Assembly: GCA_903903925.1 (NCBI GenBank)
Contig: CAIVAU010000005.1
Coordinates: 17,215 to 81,214 of the forward strand
Origin: an uncultured cyanobacterium
GTDB lineage: Bacteria; Cyanobacteriota; Cyanobacteriia; Cyanobacteriales; Nostocaceae
Direction of reading: 5' to 3'
Length of the DNA stretch: 64,000 bases
Below, piece by piece: positions 27,607-39,423 of this stretch. Position 1 is the stretch's first letter; each line of letters starts with the position of its first letter. The notes under the pieces are model-generated. The model was given only the letters and a program-made list of their open reading frames with translations, made no database searches and was not told the DNA's origin. Both the position numbers and the translations under genes were made by a program.

Positions 27607-28392
27607 CTATGGTAATCCCCAATGGGTGGCGCGTTGTTTGAGCCAGCCTTCAGCTATATAGTGGGCGATCGCCCCATTCACTTTTTGTCTGAGCTGATCG
27701 TACTGTAATCCTTTGGGCATGACTACAGATAGGGGTTCGGTTGAGAGCTTGGTTGGCAGTAATTTATACTGAGTATTTTTTTGTGCCCAACTACTGAGAA
27801 CGCTAGCATCTGCAGCAAAAGCTGCGACTGCATTGCTTTGTGTCAGTAATCGCGCTGACTCATAAGAATCAACTCCCACCAGATCAGCATTTGGCAAATA
27901 ATACCTTACTGCTGCAATAGTGCTGGAGTTTTTTAGCACGGCTATTTTTTGCTTTGTCAAATCACTCAGCTTTTGCACTGAAGAATCTTTTGTGACTAAT
28001 ACAGTACCATCTAAATAGTAAGGAATACTAAAATTCACTAAACGAGCACGTGAGGAGGTTGCTGTTACTCGAGCGATCGCAAAATCAACTTTGTGATCTA
28101 AAACTAGAGACAGGCGATCGCGATTTGCTACAGGTTTAAACTTTACAGCAGTTGGTTTACCCAGCAAATCAACTGCTAGCGCTTTTGCTAAGTCAATTTC
28201 ATAGCCTTGCAAATTCCCACCGGCATCTCTAAATCCTAACGGGTACAAGTTATCTTTGACAGCAACATTTAAATAGCCCCTCTGTTGAATCTTTGGCAGT
28301 TCTGCGGCAAATACTGATGAATGTGCATCAGAAATGACACACAAAACAGCCAAAAGGAAAGAGATAGCAGCGGATATCAGCGGATTTGACAT
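27607..28392 (-). CDS. orphan family 3 solute-binding protein
   Basis: About 261 residues from the ATG at 28392 (the frame is open to 28506, overlapping rplT, but that extension is repeat-derived and lacks a start signal). A signal peptide (SAAISFLLAVLCVISDAHSSVFAAE) precedes a periplasmic amino-acid-binding fold (RGYLNVAVKDNLYPLGF, GYEIDLAKALA, VDFAIARVTATSSRA). No permease or ATPase is nearby, so it either serves a distant transporter or acts as a sensor-type binding protein. Confidence 0.85.
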   Translation of the reverse strand: MSNPLISAAISFLLAVLCVISDAHSSVFAAELPKIQQRGYLNVAVKDNLYPLGFRDAGGNLQGYEIDLAKALAVDLLGKPTAVKFKPVANRDRLSLVLDHKVDFAIARVTATSSRARLVNFSIPYYLDGTVLVTKDSSVQKLSDLTKQKIAVLKNSSTIAAVRYYLPNADLVGVDSYESARLLTQSNAVAAFAADASVLSSWAQKNTQYKLLPTKLSTEPLSVVMPKGLQYDQLRQKVNGAIAHYIAEGWLKQRATHWGLP

Positions 28393-28492
28393 CAGGACAA
28401 TGTTCTTATTCAGAGAGAGCAGGGAACAGGGAATAGGGAGCAGGAAGACCCCGCCCCTACCCAATGCCCAATGCCCGTATTTTCTGTAACCG

Positions 28493-28849
28493 CTATCTTT
28501 TCGCAAAGCTAGCTAATTCAGCTACTTTGGTAAAGCTCGTTGGATCGAGGACTGCCATTTGCGCCAACATTTTGCGATTTAGGTGGATATTGGCTTTTTT
28601 GAGATTGCCCATGAATTGGCTGTAACTCATGTCGTGTTGACGTGCAGCAGCGTTGATCCGGGTGATCCAGAGACGACGGAAATCGCGTTTGCGCTTTTTG
28701 CGATCGCGGTAGGCACTCCGTAGTGCCTTCATCACTTGTTGATTGGCGGTTCTAAACAGAGTTGAATGGGAACCACGAAAACCTTTAGCGAGTTTGAGAA
28801 TTTTATTGCGGCGTTTACGAGCGACGTTACCGCGTTTTACCCGTGTCAT
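28493..28849 (-). CDS. rplT: 50S ribosomal protein L20
   Basis: A 118-residue basic protein: [20 protein letters not shown] at the N-terminus and the [20 protein letters not shown] core are diagnostic. It binds 23S rRNA early in 50S assembly. It follows rpmI by 19 bases, the usual L35-L20 order; infC is not in the window. Confidence 0.98.
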   Translation of the reverse strand: MTRVKRGNVARKRRNKILKLAKGFRGSHSTLFRTANQQVMKALRSAYRDRKKRKRDFRRLWITRINAAARQHDMSYSQFMGNLKKANIHLNRKMLAQMAVLDPTSFTKVAELASFAKR

Positions 28850-28868
28850 AACTTAATTCCTGAAGTAA

Positions 28869-29066
28869 TTACAAATAGGGAAGCATCAAGCGGACATTTT
28901 CTGCATCCCGTTCATCGACGACAGCCATTTTTGACAGCTTCCGCTTCTTATCAGAAGTTTTGTGTTCTAGGAGGTGATTTTTAGAAGCTTTGCGACGCAC
29001 GATTTTACCGGTGCCAGTGGCACGGAATCTCTTCGACGCTGCTTTACGAGTTTTCAGTTTAGGCAT
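28869..29066 (-). CDS. rpmI: 50S ribosomal protein L35
   Basis: A 65-residue basic protein ([20 protein letters not shown], then [15 protein letters not shown]), full length for bacterial L35. It is the first gene of the rpmI-rplT operon. Confidence 0.98.
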   Translation of the reverse strand: MPKLKTRKAASKRFRATGTGKIVRRKASKNHLLEHKTSDKKRKLSKMAVVDERDAENVRLMLPYL

Positions 29067-29368
29067 GGTTTGGCGTTAAAACGACACAATCTAATATAAT
29101 ACTACATTTTCTGATTTTATCGACTAAAATCTCTAAGAGATTGGCAGGCAGAAATTTTTGCCTAGGCAAAAGACCAGCACTCAGGAGTTTTCATACTTCC
29201 CACGGGCATAAATTGCGATGAATGAAACCACGTAGGGGCGCAAGGCATTGCGCCCTTACAAGCTTAGCTTATGACCCTGCGTGCAATGTACAGTATACAC
29301 AAATGTAGGGCTTCTTTCCCATTTGGGGTGCGTTTGTTTTATTTCCCCCACACCCCAAACCCTTTTCA
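29067..29368. other. gap with 12-bp palindrome
   Basis: The 302-base gap upstream of rpmI and downstream of the kinase gene has a 12-bp stem at 29232-29259 (GTAGGGGCGCAA facing TTGCGCCCTTAC, loop GGCA), a dispersed repeat type in filamentous cyanobacteria. No gene was found. Confidence 0.5.
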
Positions 29369-30793
29369 TTACACAAACTGCTCAAGTGTTGAGACTGTTG
29401 CGAGTTGTTCGCAGTTAGATAACATTGGTTGCCGAATTGGAATCTCAATCACAAACTCTGTCCCCTTGCCTGGGCTGGAGATACAATACAATGAGCCTTT
29501 GTGTTCAGTCACAATCTGACGGCTAATCGACATTCCCAAACCTGTCCCTTTACCAGGAGCTTTAGTCGTAAAGAATGGCTCAAACACCCGTTCTTGAACT
29601 TCCTTGGTGATCCCAGAACCATTGTCAGCAATCCGAATAGCGACGCGATCAGATCCCACAACCTCGGTTTGAATCCGAATTGTAGGCGATAAAATATAAT
29701 TGTGTTCAGCATCGACTACCTCAGACAAAGCGTCTATCGCATTGCTAAGGACATTCATAAACACTTGGTTGATTTTTCCAGCAAAGCAATCCACTGGAGG
29801 CAATTTCCCATATTGTTTGATGACCTGAATCGCCTGATGCTTGAGTTTTGGTTTTAAGCGATGGTCGAGAATTATCAGTGCGCTATCGATCCCTTCATGG
29901 AGATCTACAACCTTAATTTGAGCTTCGTCATGGCGGGAGAAGGTGCGGAGTGACTTGATGACATTACAAATCCGTTCCGATCCGACCACCATTGAGGAAA
30001 GGACTTTGGGCATATCCTCGATCAGGAACTCTAGGTCAACTTCCTCTAATTTTCTTTTAATTTCTGGAGTGGAATCGGGAAACTGGGTCTGATAGAGTTT
30101 CACCAGTTCTAGCAAGCTCTGAACATATTCATTGGCATGATGAAGATTAGCGTGGATAAAATTGACTGGATTGTTAATTTCGTGAGCGATACCCGCCACC
30201 AACTGACCCAGGGTGGCTGATTTTTCCCCCTGCACAAGCTTCACTTGAGTTTGTTGCAGTTTTTCCAGCGATTGGGATAATTGTTGTGTCCGTTCTTCTA
30301 CCCGCTTCTCTAAATGCTGAGTCAGCTTCTGCAACGATGCTTCTGCAGCAGTGCGTTCTTGAATTTCTTGTTTCAGACGTATATTCTGCACCTCAAGTGC
30401 TGATCTCATCTTTTGCATCTGCATATGAGTCTGGATACGGACTACTACCTCCGCTTGCTGAAACGGCTTACTGATGTAATCCACAGCACCCAGAGAAAAA
30501 CCTTTGACCTGATCAGCTGTATCAGTCAGTGCGGTGATGAAAATCACTGGGATATCTTTTGTTTTGGGATTAGACTTGAGACGATAGCAGGTTTCAAATC
30601 CGTCAATTCCCGGCATCATCACATCCAACAAAATCAGATCGGGTGCTTCGTATTCGATCTGTTTGATGGCATTTTCACCATTGGTTGCCACTGCAATCTC
30701 AAATCCAGCATCTGTTAGAGCTTCTGAGAGTACTTCTAAGTTTGTGGGAGTATCATCGACGATCAAGATCAAATTTCTACTTGAGCTATCCAT
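29369..30793 (-). CDS. response regulator-histidine kinase hybrid
   Basis: A 474-residue cytosolic protein with an N-terminal receiver domain (residues about 8-125; LILIVDDTPTN, phosphorylatable Asp in ILLDVMMPG, the lysine in YISKPF), a coiled coil (125-190), and a kinase core with H-box VAGIAHEINNP (His204), N-box NVLSNAID and G-boxes DNGSGIT and GKGTGLGMS. The order REC-HisKA-HATPase fits a phosphorelay component that receives phosphate from another kinase. It is the last gene after the NRPS and the Cache hybrid kinase on the same strand, 175 bases behind the latter. Confidence 0.93.
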   Translation of the reverse strand: MDSSSRNLILIVDDTPTNLEVLSEALTDAGFEIAVATNGENAIKQIEYEAPDLILLDVMMPGIDGFETCYRLKSNPKTKDIPVIFITALTDTADQVKGFSLGAVDYISKPFQQAEVVVRIQTHMQMQKMRSALEVQNIRLKQEIQERTAAEASLQKLTQHLEKRVEERTQQLSQSLEKLQQTQVKLVQGEKSATLGQLVAGIAHEINNPVNFIHANLHHANEYVQSLLELVKLYQTQFPDSTPEIKRKLEEVDLEFLIEDMPKVLSSMVVGSERICNVIKSLRTFSRHDEAQIKVVDLHEGIDSALIILDHRLKPKLKHQAIQVIKQYGKLPPVDCFAGKINQVFMNVLSNAIDALSEVVDAEHNYILSPTIRIQTEVVGSDRVAIRIADNGSGITKEVQERVFEPFFTTKAPGKGTGLGMSISRQIVTEHKGSLYCISSPGKGTEFVIEIPIRQPMLSNCEQLATVSTLEQFV

Positions 30794-30968
30794 TGTACTT
30801 CTTTTAAAATTGTTGATATACGGGGATCTTCAAATTTTTCACACTCTTCCGCACGGATTCCTAATAATGAGATATAGCAATCCTATTTCCGTTGTGAAAA
30901 TTCCAGGCTTTAGAAACCCAGTTTTTGGACTTTCAAAAATTGTTGGGGATTACTATATTATCAAAAAA

Positions 30969-33809
30969 TTAATTTTCATTCAAATCAAGATATTTTTTAA
31001 TGAGGCTTTGAATTTTTTCCATTTGAAAACTTTGAGCTAATTGCAGCAACTCTTGAGTGAATGGGGTAAATTTATCATCCATTTTTTCCAGTTGCTCTAA
31101 TTGCTTTCGCAGGTCTTTGATCCGACCTTTTAAAGCAATTTCGTATAATTGAGCTAATTCCTCTACCGGAGGAGGTATTATTTCTTTTGTTGTTGGCAAT
31201 GATGAGGCATTTTCTTCATAAATCCATTCCAGTGCTAGATGCATCTCTAACTTTTCTAGCAGATCTGATGCTTGTACAGGCTTGGGAAGGAAGTCATCAC
31301 CACCTGCATTTAAACTCTTCTCTTTATCAGTATCAAACACACTAGCTGATGAGACAATGATCTTCAAGTCTCTCAAATCGCGAGAATTTCGCAAATTTTC
31401 TATCAGATCAAATCCATTCATTACTGGCATATTAAGATCAGTGATCATCAGGTTAGGCACAGACTCAGCAATTTTTACTAATGCTTCTTGACCATTTTCT
31501 GCTTCCATAACTTCAAAACCAATGGGTTCCAAAAGATTAACTAATACAGAGCGATTTTCCCAGCGATCATCTACTACTAATATTCTTCGTTTTTCGCCTT
31601 GAAAACTAACTATCGTTCCCTGTTGAGAAACTTTAGATTTCTCTGCCCATTCGATTGATTCAGAGACTTCCACATCAAACAAAAAGATGCTACCTTTTCC
31701 TAGTTGGCTTTCCACTTCTATCGTGCTGCCCATCATAGCAACGATTTTATGACTGATAGCTAAACCTAATCCAGTTCCCTCCGATTGTTTTTTCAGACTA
31801 CCTACCTGCTCAAAAGGTAAAAATATTTTCTCTATTTGCTCACTAGTCATACCCACACCAGTATCTTCCACTTGGAAACGAATTTTTATCTTTCGTTCGT
31901 TGTCCACATCCATCGACTCACCAATGACACTAACTAGGAACGTTACTCTACCTTTGTCTGTAAACTTGATGGCATTGCCCAGCAAATTAATCAAAACCTG
32001 TCGTAAACGTTTTTCATCAGATTGGATGCCAATCGGTAGTTGCTGATCACATTGGTGAACAAAATCAATACGCTTTTGCTCAGCTTTAATTTGACAAATC
32101 TCAACAACGGACTGAAGAAAAGAAGGAAAATGAAAACTGGTAGGATGCAGTTCCATTTTTCGGGATTCGATTTTGGAAATGTCAAGAACATCGTTAATTA
32201 GGGTCAGGAGGTGTGAACCACATTGGCTAATAATTTTGATGCCTTTATTCTCTTTTTCTGTCAGATTTTTTGAGCCTTGGATGATTTGAGCATAGCCTAA
32301 GATACCGTTGAGGGGAGTGCGTAGTTCATGACTCATATTGGCAAGGAATTCGCTTTTGGCTTTGTTGGCACTATCAGCCACTTCTTTAGCCTCCTTTAGC
32401 TCGATTGTACGCTTCTCAACTCGAAGTTCCAATTCCTCATTTGTCTTCGCGAGAATGTTAAAAGATTCTCGCAACTGCTGAGCCATTTTGTTAAACAAAT
32501 AGGCTAAGCGACCCAATTCATTTTGTTGTGTTTCGTCAAGAGCAATATTGAGGTTACCAGCAGCAATACTTTCAGTCGCCCTCATTAACTTAGTTAAGGG
32601 AGCAGAAATTTGGCGATAAAAAATCAAGAACACCACAATAACCTCAATCAATAGAGATAACAACCCCAACAATAAGATGAGTCGAACTGTTCCAAATGCT
32701 TTCCGTTGCAGAAATGACTTCGGAAAGACAGTTACCAAATACCAATCTGGTCCGTCAATTTTGGTGACTGCCAAGTACTCATCGTATTGAGGATTATCAA
32801 CCATAATTTGGTTGTTCGATCTCTTTACCACTAATCCAAAAATACTGCGTAAATGGCGATCTCCAGAGTGGAATATATCGAATTTGCCTTGTCCCTGTTG
32901 AATTTGTCTCATAAAGTTGGGATGAACCAGTAGGCGACCATCGTCACGAAAGATCATGTTGTAAGTGCCTTCCAGCGCGTCGTTAATTGTGCGATTCTGC
33001 AACTCACCAATCAACATATCGTGCCCTATCGTAGCAATGTGTCTGCCATCCACATCCACGGGAGTTACGCAGGAAGCCATCCAAGCCCGAGCAACTTGAT
33101 CGTAATAAATTCCCGTCCAGACAGTTTCGCGTTTTGGATTATGGGCTTTGTCGGTAATGTAGAAAGACTCATCATCCGTAACCCGGAAGGATTCATCACT
33201 GGGTGCATTCTTTACCCAAGGATAAGTGGGCATATAAATCGCAATTCCATTTTCTGGAATTTGCATGTAGGTATTGACAAAGCGGTTGCGCCATGCAGGA
33301 CCGTAGGCACTCAGTAAATCAAAATAAGTCATGACCCGACGCTGCATATCAGCATCGATATTGACATTCTTGCCTAAAAATATGCCTGGAGACTTTTGAA
33401 TGTCAAAGTTCTCAGGACGGTTGCGAATAGTACCATCTGTCATTCTGACAAACAGTCGATCAAATGCGACCTTGGGATCTTGGTCATCTTTTGCCTTCAA
33501 GTCTGATAATAGAGCCTGTTTGAGTAGCATATGATCTTCTTCGGCTAACAGAAATATTCCCTTTTCCCGCTGTGCCCGAAGTTGAGCATATTTCTCAACT
33601 CCAGCCAGCGACTCAGCAGTAATGCTTGATAGGGTTTGAGAATATGCAATCCCAGTGGATGCTATGATCACAACTCCCATGCTCATCGCGGTTTTGATCA
33701 GTGTTTGTTGCGCTAGCGAGGCTGTGGGCTTGCCTTCAGAAGCGCTATTAGCCTGAGGAACAGATGCAGACGTTTTTAAGACATTTATCCAGTTGCTGTT
33801 CATTGTCAA
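30969..33809 (-). CDS. hybrid histidine kinase: Cache sensor, HAMP, kinase, receiver
   Basis: A 946-residue membrane kinase. A helix at about 45-62 and another at about 370-395 flank a large extracytoplasmic double-Cache domain ([36 protein letters not shown]). Then come HAMP ([13 protein letters not shown]), coiled coil, H-box [10 protein letters not shown] (His494), N-box LLGNAIKF, G-boxes DTGVGM and GTGLGLAIS, a receiver ([28 protein letters not shown]) and a C-terminal helical region. Its start overlaps the NRPS stop by four bases (ATGA), so the two are translationally coupled. Cache domains usually bind small amino acids or carboxylates. Confidence 0.94.
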   Translation of the reverse strand: MTMNSNWINVLKTSASVPQANSASEGKPTASLAQQTLIKTAMSMGVVIIASTGIAYSQTLSSITAESLAGVEKYAQLRAQREKGIFLLAEEDHMLLKQALLSDLKAKDDQDPKVAFDRLFVRMTDGTIRNRPENFDIQKSPGIFLGKNVNIDADMQRRVMTYFDLLSAYGPAWRNRFVNTYMQIPENGIAIYMPTYPWVKNAPSDESFRVTDDESFYITDKAHNPKRETVWTGIYYDQVARAWMASCVTPVDVDGRHIATIGHDMLIGELQNRTINDALEGTYNMIFRDDGRLLVHPNFMRQIQQGQGKFDIFHSGDRHLRSIFGLVVKRSNNQIMVDNPQYDEYLAVTKIDGPDWYLVTVFPKSFLQRKAFGTVRLILLLGLLSLLIEVIVVFLIFYRQISAPLTKLMRATESIAAGNLNIALDETQQNELGRLAYLFNKMAQQLRESFNILAKTNEELELRVEKRTIELKEAKEVADSANKAKSEFLANMSHELRTPLNGILGYAQIIQGSKNLTEKENKGIKIISQCGSHLLTLINDVLDISKIESRKMELHPTSFHFPSFLQSVVEICQIKAEQKRIDFVHQCDQQLPIGIQSDEKRLRQVLINLLGNAIKFTDKGRVTFLVSVIGESMDVDNERKIKIRFQVEDTGVGMTSEQIEKIFLPFEQVGSLKKQSEGTGLGLAISHKIVAMMGSTIEVESQLGKGSIFLFDVEVSESIEWAEKSKVSQQGTIVSFQGEKRRILVVDDRWENRSVLVNLLEPIGFEVMEAENGQEALVKIAESVPNLMITDLNMPVMNGFDLIENLRNSRDLRDLKIIVSSASVFDTDKEKSLNAGGDDFLPKPVQASDLLEKLEMHLALEWIYEENASSLPTTKEIIPPPVEELAQLYEIALKGRIKDLRKQLEQLEKMDDKFTPFTQELLQLAQSFQMEKIQSLIKKYLDLNEN

Positions 33810-36800
33810 ATCCTTGATATTGCCGCCATATCAATATTTTTCGCTCCACGCTTATCATCTCTACTTGTATCTATATTTCCCAATTTTCTAGAACAAACTA
33901 AACCCCTCAGCTTACTACCTGAGATTGAGGATCTCAAGTAACCACTGTCAATGAAGTATGAGAAGTAAGTCTCTAGCAAATCATCATTGACCGGTGGACA
34001 AATGAGGGAATTAGAATTCAGTTCAGTGAGGGCGGTTTCACCGTCAAAATCAAACGTTCCTAATAACTTTTTTGTGAAGTTATAATTTGCGAGAATGCTT
34101 TTTAGCGGAGTTAGGGGATTTCCCGATTCATTTGCCCCAACCTGGAGCAACTTGGCATACCAAGCTTCATAGGAGACTTGCTGAAGTGGGTAGCCCTCGC
34201 ATTCCATCCAGTCAACTAGTTGTTTCCACTCTATAGGCTCAGGATTGACGATGTAGAAGACTTGACCACAAGGTTTTTGCTGACGTGACAGATGGATGAT
34301 GGCTCGACTCACATAGTCCACTGGCACAAGGTTCAACACTGCCTCTAATTCAGGCGCAATCCCCATTTGAATGCAGCCATTGATCATTCTAGGAACAAAA
34401 GCTGTGGTTGCGCAAACACCCGTCTTGCTATGCCCCATAATGTTGCTGGGTCGGTAGATCGAGACGGGCAACCCTCTCGAATGTGCTATCTTCACCAACT
34501 GTTCAGCAATATATTTGCTTTGTGCATAACCGCTATAGAGATATGTGCCAGATTTAACTATTCCAATATCACCGTTCGTTGATGGCACAACATCTACCGT
34601 TGACATGAAATGCACTGGCTTAATTTTGCTCTGGCTGGCTAAGCGCAGAACTTCCTGAGTACCCAACACATTAGCGGCTGCTAAGGCTGAGTAAGGGTAC
34701 ACCATATTCACCAATGCCCCACAATGGTAAATGATGTCGATCTTTTCTGCCAACCGAGAAAACTCCTGTGGTTTGATCCCCAAGAGTGGCTTGCTTAAGT
34801 CTCCTAATACAGGAATGATTCTGTCGCTTAGGTTTTCCTCCCAAAGTTGATAACGGTTCAGTTTGCTTTTAATTCTGGTTTTACCTTCTTCTATCGTGGT
34901 AGCACGAACTAAACAGTAGATATCTGCCCGAGTTTGCAGTAGTAGCTCGTGCAGTAAAAAAGCACCTACAAACCCGGTAGCACCTGTTAAGAAAAGATCT
35001 AGTATTGGTTCGCTTAGAGTATTATTTGGTTGAATTGAGGAGTCGAGGAATGCTTCTGTATCTAGAGTACTGCTTGGCTCAGTCATGGGTTCAGCTTGAC
35101 TAAGGCTTTCGATAGTTTGCGCCAGACCTGCAATTGTCGAATGCTGTAGGAAACATTCTAAGGTTAGTTCTAACTCAAATGCTTTGCTCAGATCGGAAAT
35201 GAGTTGAATAGTTAGTAGTGAGTGTCCTCCTAATTCACAGAAATTGTCGTAAATGCCAACTTGCTCTATCCCCAGATGCTGACTCCAAATCTCAGCCAGT
35301 CGGGCTTCTAATGGTGTGCGAGGCTCGATGTAGTTCCCTTCTTCCCTCTGGAATAATTGAGGAACAGGTAGGGCGCGACGATCAATCTTGCCATTCGGAG
35401 TCATCGGTAACTCATCGATCAGGACAAACGCTGAAGGCACCATATAGTCGGGCAATTTCTGTTGGAGAAAACTCCGCAAAGTTTTGGGAGTGATGTCTTG
35501 TCGCAGATCTCCTCCCACAGAATTTGGCACGACATAGGCAACTAACCGCTTATTGCCTGCTGTATCTTGACGGGCGACAACCACCATTTGACGAACTCCT
35601 GGGTGTTCGCTCAAATGTGCCTCAATTTCTCCCAGTTCAATCCGGAAACCACGAATCTTGACTTGATGGTCGATGCGACCCAAAAACTTCAAGTTACCAT
35701 CATTCTTATAAACAGCAAGATCTCCAGTTTTATAGAGTCGCGATCCTGTCTGGTTGCTCAAAGGATTAGCGATAAATTTCTCATTTGTTAGTTCTGGGCA
35801 GTTAAGATAACCACGAGCTAAACCTGTTCCACCGATATAAATTTCACCCTCGGTACCATCAGGGACAGGCTTGAGTTGGGAGTCAAGCAAGTAAATTTGC
35901 GTGTTTGAAATTGGACGACCAATGGACGGGATTTCGCTCGTTCCTTTACGGATGAGGGCAACGGTAGAGTAAGTGGTATCCTCTGTGGGACCATAGAGGT
36001 TAAAAATCTCTTGAATATGGTCTAGCTCATAAAGTTGCTGCACCAAGGCATTTTGCAACGGTTCACCCGCTAAGTTAATGGTTTGAACTGAGGTGGGAAT
36101 GGCGTTCATTTGGAGTAATGCAGCGATCGCCGAAGGTACGGTATTGATCAGAGTTACCTCTGATGCTGCTGGCAGGTTGAGTAACTGTAGGGCATCCTCA
36201 ACCAGAATCACCTTACCACCACAGCTAAGGGTGACGAACAATTCAAACACGGACAGATCAAAGCAAAGTGATGTGCAGGTCAGTACTCCCTTTAATTGCT
36301 CATTGGTAAAAAATGTTCTTGCCCAGTCAATCAGAGCAACAGTGTTGCGATGCTCAATTGCCACACCTTTTGGTCTACCCGTGGAACCTGATGTGTAGAT
36401 CACATAAGCAAGGTTGTCAGGTTGTACTTGACTGATCAGGTTATCCTCGGGTTGTTGAGCTATGGTCTGCCAATCGTTATCAATATAGATAGTCTGTGCA
36501 TGATGTTCGGGAATGGACGCTTGTAAATGTTGCTGGGTTAATAGGATGGGAAGTTGAGTATCATCGATCGCGAACGCTAGATGATCCTTGGGATAGGTGG
36601 GGTCAAGGGGGATATATGCACCACCTGCTTTTAGTATCCCTAACAGTGCAATCACCATCAAGGGCGATCGCTCTACACAAACTCCGACTAAAACTTCTGG
36701 CTTAACCCCCAATTTTCTCAAGTAGTGCGCGAGTTGGTTAGCTTTTTGGTTAAGTTCTCGGTAGGTCAATTTTTCATGTTGAAAAATGATCGCTACATCA

Positions 36801-37006
36801 TCAGGAGTTTGTAATACCTGAAATTCTACCTGTTGATGGATGGAAAGACCTTTCAGATCACACAGCATATTTTTTTCCGATGAAGTGAATGTTGAATTAG
36901 AAATGCTCAAAGGACTCATTGAAAAGTAAAGAAAAAACAATTGTGGATTATCGCTCATGACAAGATAGGGCATTGTAATGCACTTGTGGTATACTCTAAT
37001 AACCAA
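33806..37006 (-). CDS. single-module NRPS: adenylation, carrier protein, thioester reductase
   Basis: Up to 1066 residues. The adenylation domain (about 60-540) has [14 protein letters not shown], the core [17 protein letters not shown], and the A10 lysine in [11 protein letters not shown] carrier domain follows with LGGHSL (Ser596 as the phosphopantetheine site), then a thioester reductase (about 670-1000) with the NADP loop [11 protein letters not shown] and the [14 protein letters not shown]yr-Lys pair. There is no condensation domain, so it should activate one amino acid and release it as an aldehyde or alcohol. By hand alignment the specificity code reads DLFNNALTYK, which I associate with alanine. 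The true start is uncertain: Met at codons 12, 17, 29 or 47 are alternatives. It is coupled to the hybrid kinase. Confidence 0.92.
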   Translation of the reverse strand: MVIRVYHKCITMPYLVMSDNPQLFFLYFSMSPLSISNSTFTSSEKNMLCDLKGLSIHQQVEFQVLQTPDDVAIIFQHEKLTYRELNQKANQLAHYLRKLGVKPEVLVGVCVERSPLMVIALLGILKAGGAYIPLDPTYPKDHLAFAIDDTQLPILLTQQHLQASIPEHHAQTIYIDNDWQTIAQQPEDNLISQVQPDNLAYVIYTSGSTGRPKGVAIEHRNTVALIDWARTFFTNEQLKGVLTCTSLCFDLSVFELFVTLSCGGKVILVEDALQLLNLPAASEVTLINTVPSAIAALLQMNAIPTSVQTINLAGEPLQNALVQQLYELDHIQEIFNLYGPTEDTTYSTVALIRKGTSEIPSIGRPISNTQIYLLDSQLKPVPDGTEGEIYIGGTGLARGYLNCPELTNEKFIANPLSNQTGSRLYKTGDLAVYKNDGNLKFLGRIDHQVKIRGFRIELGEIEAHLSEHPGVRQMVVVARQDTAGNKRLVAYVVPNSVGGDLRQDITPKTLRSFLQQKLPDYMVPSAFVLIDELPMTPNGKIDRRALPVPQLFQREEGNYIEPRTPLEARLAEIWSQHLGIEQVGIYDNFCELGGHSLLTIQLISDLSKAFELELTLECFLQHSTIAGLAQTIESLSQAEPMTEPSSTLDTEAFLDSSIQPNNTLSEPILDLFLTGATGFVGAFLLHELLLQTRADIYCLVRATTIEEGKTRIKSKLNRYQLWEENLSDRIIPVLGDLSKPLLGIKPQEFSRLAEKIDIIYHCGALVNMVYPYSALAAANVLGTQEVLRLASQSKIKPVHFMSTVDVVPSTNGDIGIVKSGTYLYSGYAQSKYIAEQLVKIAHSRGLPVSIYRPSNIMGHSKTGVCATTAFVPRMINGCIQMGIAPELEAVLNLVPVDYVSRAIIHLSRQQKPCGQVFYIVNPEPIEWKQLVDWMECEGYPLQQVSYEAWYAKLLQVGANESGNPLTPLKSILANYNFTKKLLGTFDFDGETALTELNSNSLICPPVNDDLLETYFSYFIDSGYLRSSISGSKLRGLVCSRKLGNIDTSRDDKRGAKNIDMAAISRI

Positions 37007-37581
37007 AAGATCATTACAATGATCAATTTGTAAAATGCGTAAGTCCTAAAAGTAAAAAGACAATACCCATAAATAAATCTTCGACTCCATACCATTTGGG
37101 AGCATCCCACTTTTTAAAATGCTCTCAATATCGGAGTCCTATTGTAGATGGCTTCTGATAATCTCTTCTTCTGAAGAAATCATAAAAGCTGGAATGCACC
37201 CATACCATTTGTTCTTGATGACTGTCTTTTGATTTTTTTGCCAATAATGTATATTTTATTTATAAGCTTGGGTGAATAGCTTGAGTAATCTCACTGTATA
37301 TGTTGCAAAACTACAGATAGTCTAATTAATCTCATATTCTGCTTAGCTTGCAGGAAATTGAGCTTGCTGAAATAAATAAGTGTGATGCCTGCAAGGCTAA
37401 GTTAGTGGTACGATTTTATCCGACTAATCTCCTTACCCCGTAACGTTTTGAGCGATCTCTAGGCAAGGCAGAACGCAGCTATGACTCGGGGTAAAAGAGA
37501 CATGTCTTTTTTTATACCATCAATAGAAGACTAATGAGCATCCCACCTGATTAATGAAGTGGAGGGGTGGGATGTCAAGAA
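37007..37581. promoter_or_regulatory. 575-base gap upstream of the NRPS operon with two hairpins
   Basis: No gene was found. Arms 37344-37354 and 37388-37399 (TAGCTTGCAGG/CCTGCAAGGCTA) and arms 37433-37440 and 37487-37494 (TTACCCCG/CGGGGTAA) form two long-loop inverted repeats. The region must hold the promoter of the NRPS-kinase operon, but no factor-binding site is certain. Confidence 0.4.
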
Positions 37582-38283
37582 TTACAAACGACCAATCACG
37601 AATTTTTCTTTATACCCCCCAGCGTAGTTAATCACGCACATACTTTTGTATCTAGCATGAGTTCCAAAAGCAACTCCTGTCACCTTAAAAGTGGGGTTAA
37701 AGAAGTTATTTCGATGACCACGTGAGGGAACTCCATCATCAATAATTAACTGTATGACGATATCTTGAGCGCTGGCTGATCCATAGCTGATGTTTTCTCC
37801 GGCAGTAGATTCCCAGGAACCATAGCGGTTGATGCGACTGGGAGGATCGCTACCATCACTGCCGTAATGACCAGTAATACCTTTTTCTCCTTGATCCTTG
37901 ACAAGATCTCTTGCACCCAAAGACATTCCCTCGGATATAGTTAGAGTGCCCACGGGAGTTGCTTTTTCGAGAAAAGCGATCGCTTCATCGACCGCTTTTA
38001 TCCCTTCAGTCGTTTGCAATATCCGATCAGCGGCAATTCTGACTTGTGTCCCATGGAAGCGCTGTTTATAGCTTTGCAAAATAGGGATGTATGCCTTCGG
38101 ATTTGCACGTACTATGTTCATTTCGGCAATGACTTGTTGTTCCAAGTCTGAAAGATAGCTTACCTTTGTTGACCAAGAATGAGGTTTAGATTGTGCTACA
38201 GAAGGGCTAGACGTAACTATTTGATAAGACCATAATGAGCTTAAAATACTACTTAAGATTATGCATTTCCTCAAACCACTCAT
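37582..38283 (-). CDS. secreted CAP-domain (SCP/PR-1-like) protein
   Basis: A 233-residue protein. A signal peptide (residues 1-31) precedes a CAP domain: [40 protein letters not shown] and [11 protein letters not shown], which carry the conserved His and Glu residues of the family. Bacterial CAP proteins are exported and of largely unknown role (some bind lipids or cleave peptides). It is followed on the same strand by nothing obviously related. Confidence 0.9.
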   Translation of the reverse strand: MSGLRKCIILSSILSSLWSYQIVTSSPSVAQSKPHSWSTKVSYLSDLEQQVIAEMNIVRANPKAYIPILQSYKQRFHGTQVRIAADRILQTTEGIKAVDEAIAFLEKATPVGTLTISEGMSLGARDLVKDQGEKGITGHYGSDGSDPPSRINRYGSWESTAGENISYGSASAQDIVIQLIIDDGVPSRGHRNNFFNPTFKVTGVAFGTHARYKSMCVINYAGGYKEKFVIGRL

Positions 38284-38643
38284 TAATTACCTCACGATTT
38301 TCATGCTACGTATTGTTTTGGTTATTCGGATGCAGCCTGAGTTTCTTAAACTCACTCAGAACGCTCGTTTTAATCAAGAACGCTGAAATAAGTAATGCTC
38401 TTTTACTTGTACCATCAAGAACAAAAAAAGTAAATACCAAATAAAGAATTCACGAGTCAGGAGACATTCGTCAGAATGAGCCCATCACCTCTGTGGCACA
38501 GGCGGATGAACAAGTCGGTTTAAGATCCCTGCTGAATCTAAGATTTAGCAATCTTCAATGATTTGTGAGTCTCAATCCCCCACTAATTAACTCTGACGGA
38601 TGTATTCTGACCGATGTCTCCTGACTCCTGACTTCTGCTTCAA
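38284..38643. other. gap with degenerate repeats
   Basis: 360 bases between the CAP gene and the DsbA-like gene. CTGAG/CTCAG inverted arms lie near 38330-38355 and TCCTGAC heptads at 38450-38462 and 38609-38632. No gene was found. Confidence 0.4.
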
Positions 38644-39423
38644 TTAAGAGATTTGAGATAGGATTTTCTCGATTTCGGATAGCTGTACAGCACCAGAGAA
38701 AGTGTCTGTGTTAAGTACAAAGAAGGGTGTACCAGAAAGCCTCAATTTTTCAGCTAGTTCGACGTCTTGAAGAATGGCAGTATCAGCAATCTGTCTATCT
38801 TTTTCAAATGAAGGCAAATCCAGATTCAGATTTTTGGCAATCTCCAAATATAACTTCTCACCCAACTGGTCTTGATGGGTAAATAGCGCATCATGATATT
38901 CCCAGAATTTACCCTGCTGAAAAGCAGCCCAAGCTGCTCTCGCTGCGGGTAAAGCTTGTGCATGAACTTGTGGTAACGGGAAATGTTTGTAAACTAATGT
39001 GACATCATTTTTATGCTTTGCCATGATATTATGCAGAGTTTCATGAGCCTTAGCACAGTAGGGACATTCAAAATCTGAGAATTCGACTAATAGAATTTTT
39101 GCTTTGGGTGATCCAGTCGTAGGAGATTTACCAATCACTTTCCCAGGGGCGGTTTTTAAATCTTGTAAAAATGCCTGTTGTACTTGCCGTAGTTGCTGCT
39201 GTTGTTGCTGCTGGTACGCTTGTAAAGACTCCAGAAGGACTTCCGGGTGTTGGCGGATGATACGTAAGACTTGCTGTTCCAGTTGTTGATTGGTCTGATT
39301 AGCTGCTTGTGCAGGAAGTGACCAACCTAAAACGAGACAAAGTAAGCTCAACGCTACCAAGCTACGTAGCTGTTGCAGTCGTTGCCGAAACCAATAAGAG
39401 AATGTACGCATACCAAAACTCAT
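38644..39423 (-). CDS. exported DsbA-family thiol-disulfide oxidoreductase
   Basis: A 259-residue protein, with a signal peptide (ends LPAQAA, residue about 41), a Gln-rich coiled segment (QAYQQQQQQQLRQVQQ) and a thioredoxin fold with insertion: EFSDFECPYCAKAH holds the CxxC and SGTPFFVL the cis-proline. It matches BdbD/DsbA-like oxidases found in the cyanobacterial periplasm or thylakoid lumen, which introduce disulfides. A partner DsbB/VKOR is not in the window. Confidence 0.92.
   Translation of the reverse strand: MSFGMRTFSYWFRQRLQQLRSLVALSLLCLVLGWSLPAQAANQTNQQLEQQVLRIIRQHPEVLLESLQAYQQQQQQQLRQVQQAFLQDLKTAPGKVIGKSPTTGSPKAKILLVEFSDFECPYCAKAHETLHNIMAKHKNDVTLVYKHFPLPQVHAQALPAARAAWAAFQQGKFWEYHDALFTHQDQLGEKLYLEIAKNLNLDLPSFEKDRQIADTAILQDVELAEKLRLSGTPFFVLNTDTFSGAVQLSEIEKILSQIS

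Noticed and set aside
33806..37006. Part of a larger NRPS/PKS cluster
   Set aside because: No condensation, ketosynthase, thioesterase or phosphopantetheinyl transferase gene is present around it; it is a single stand-alone module.
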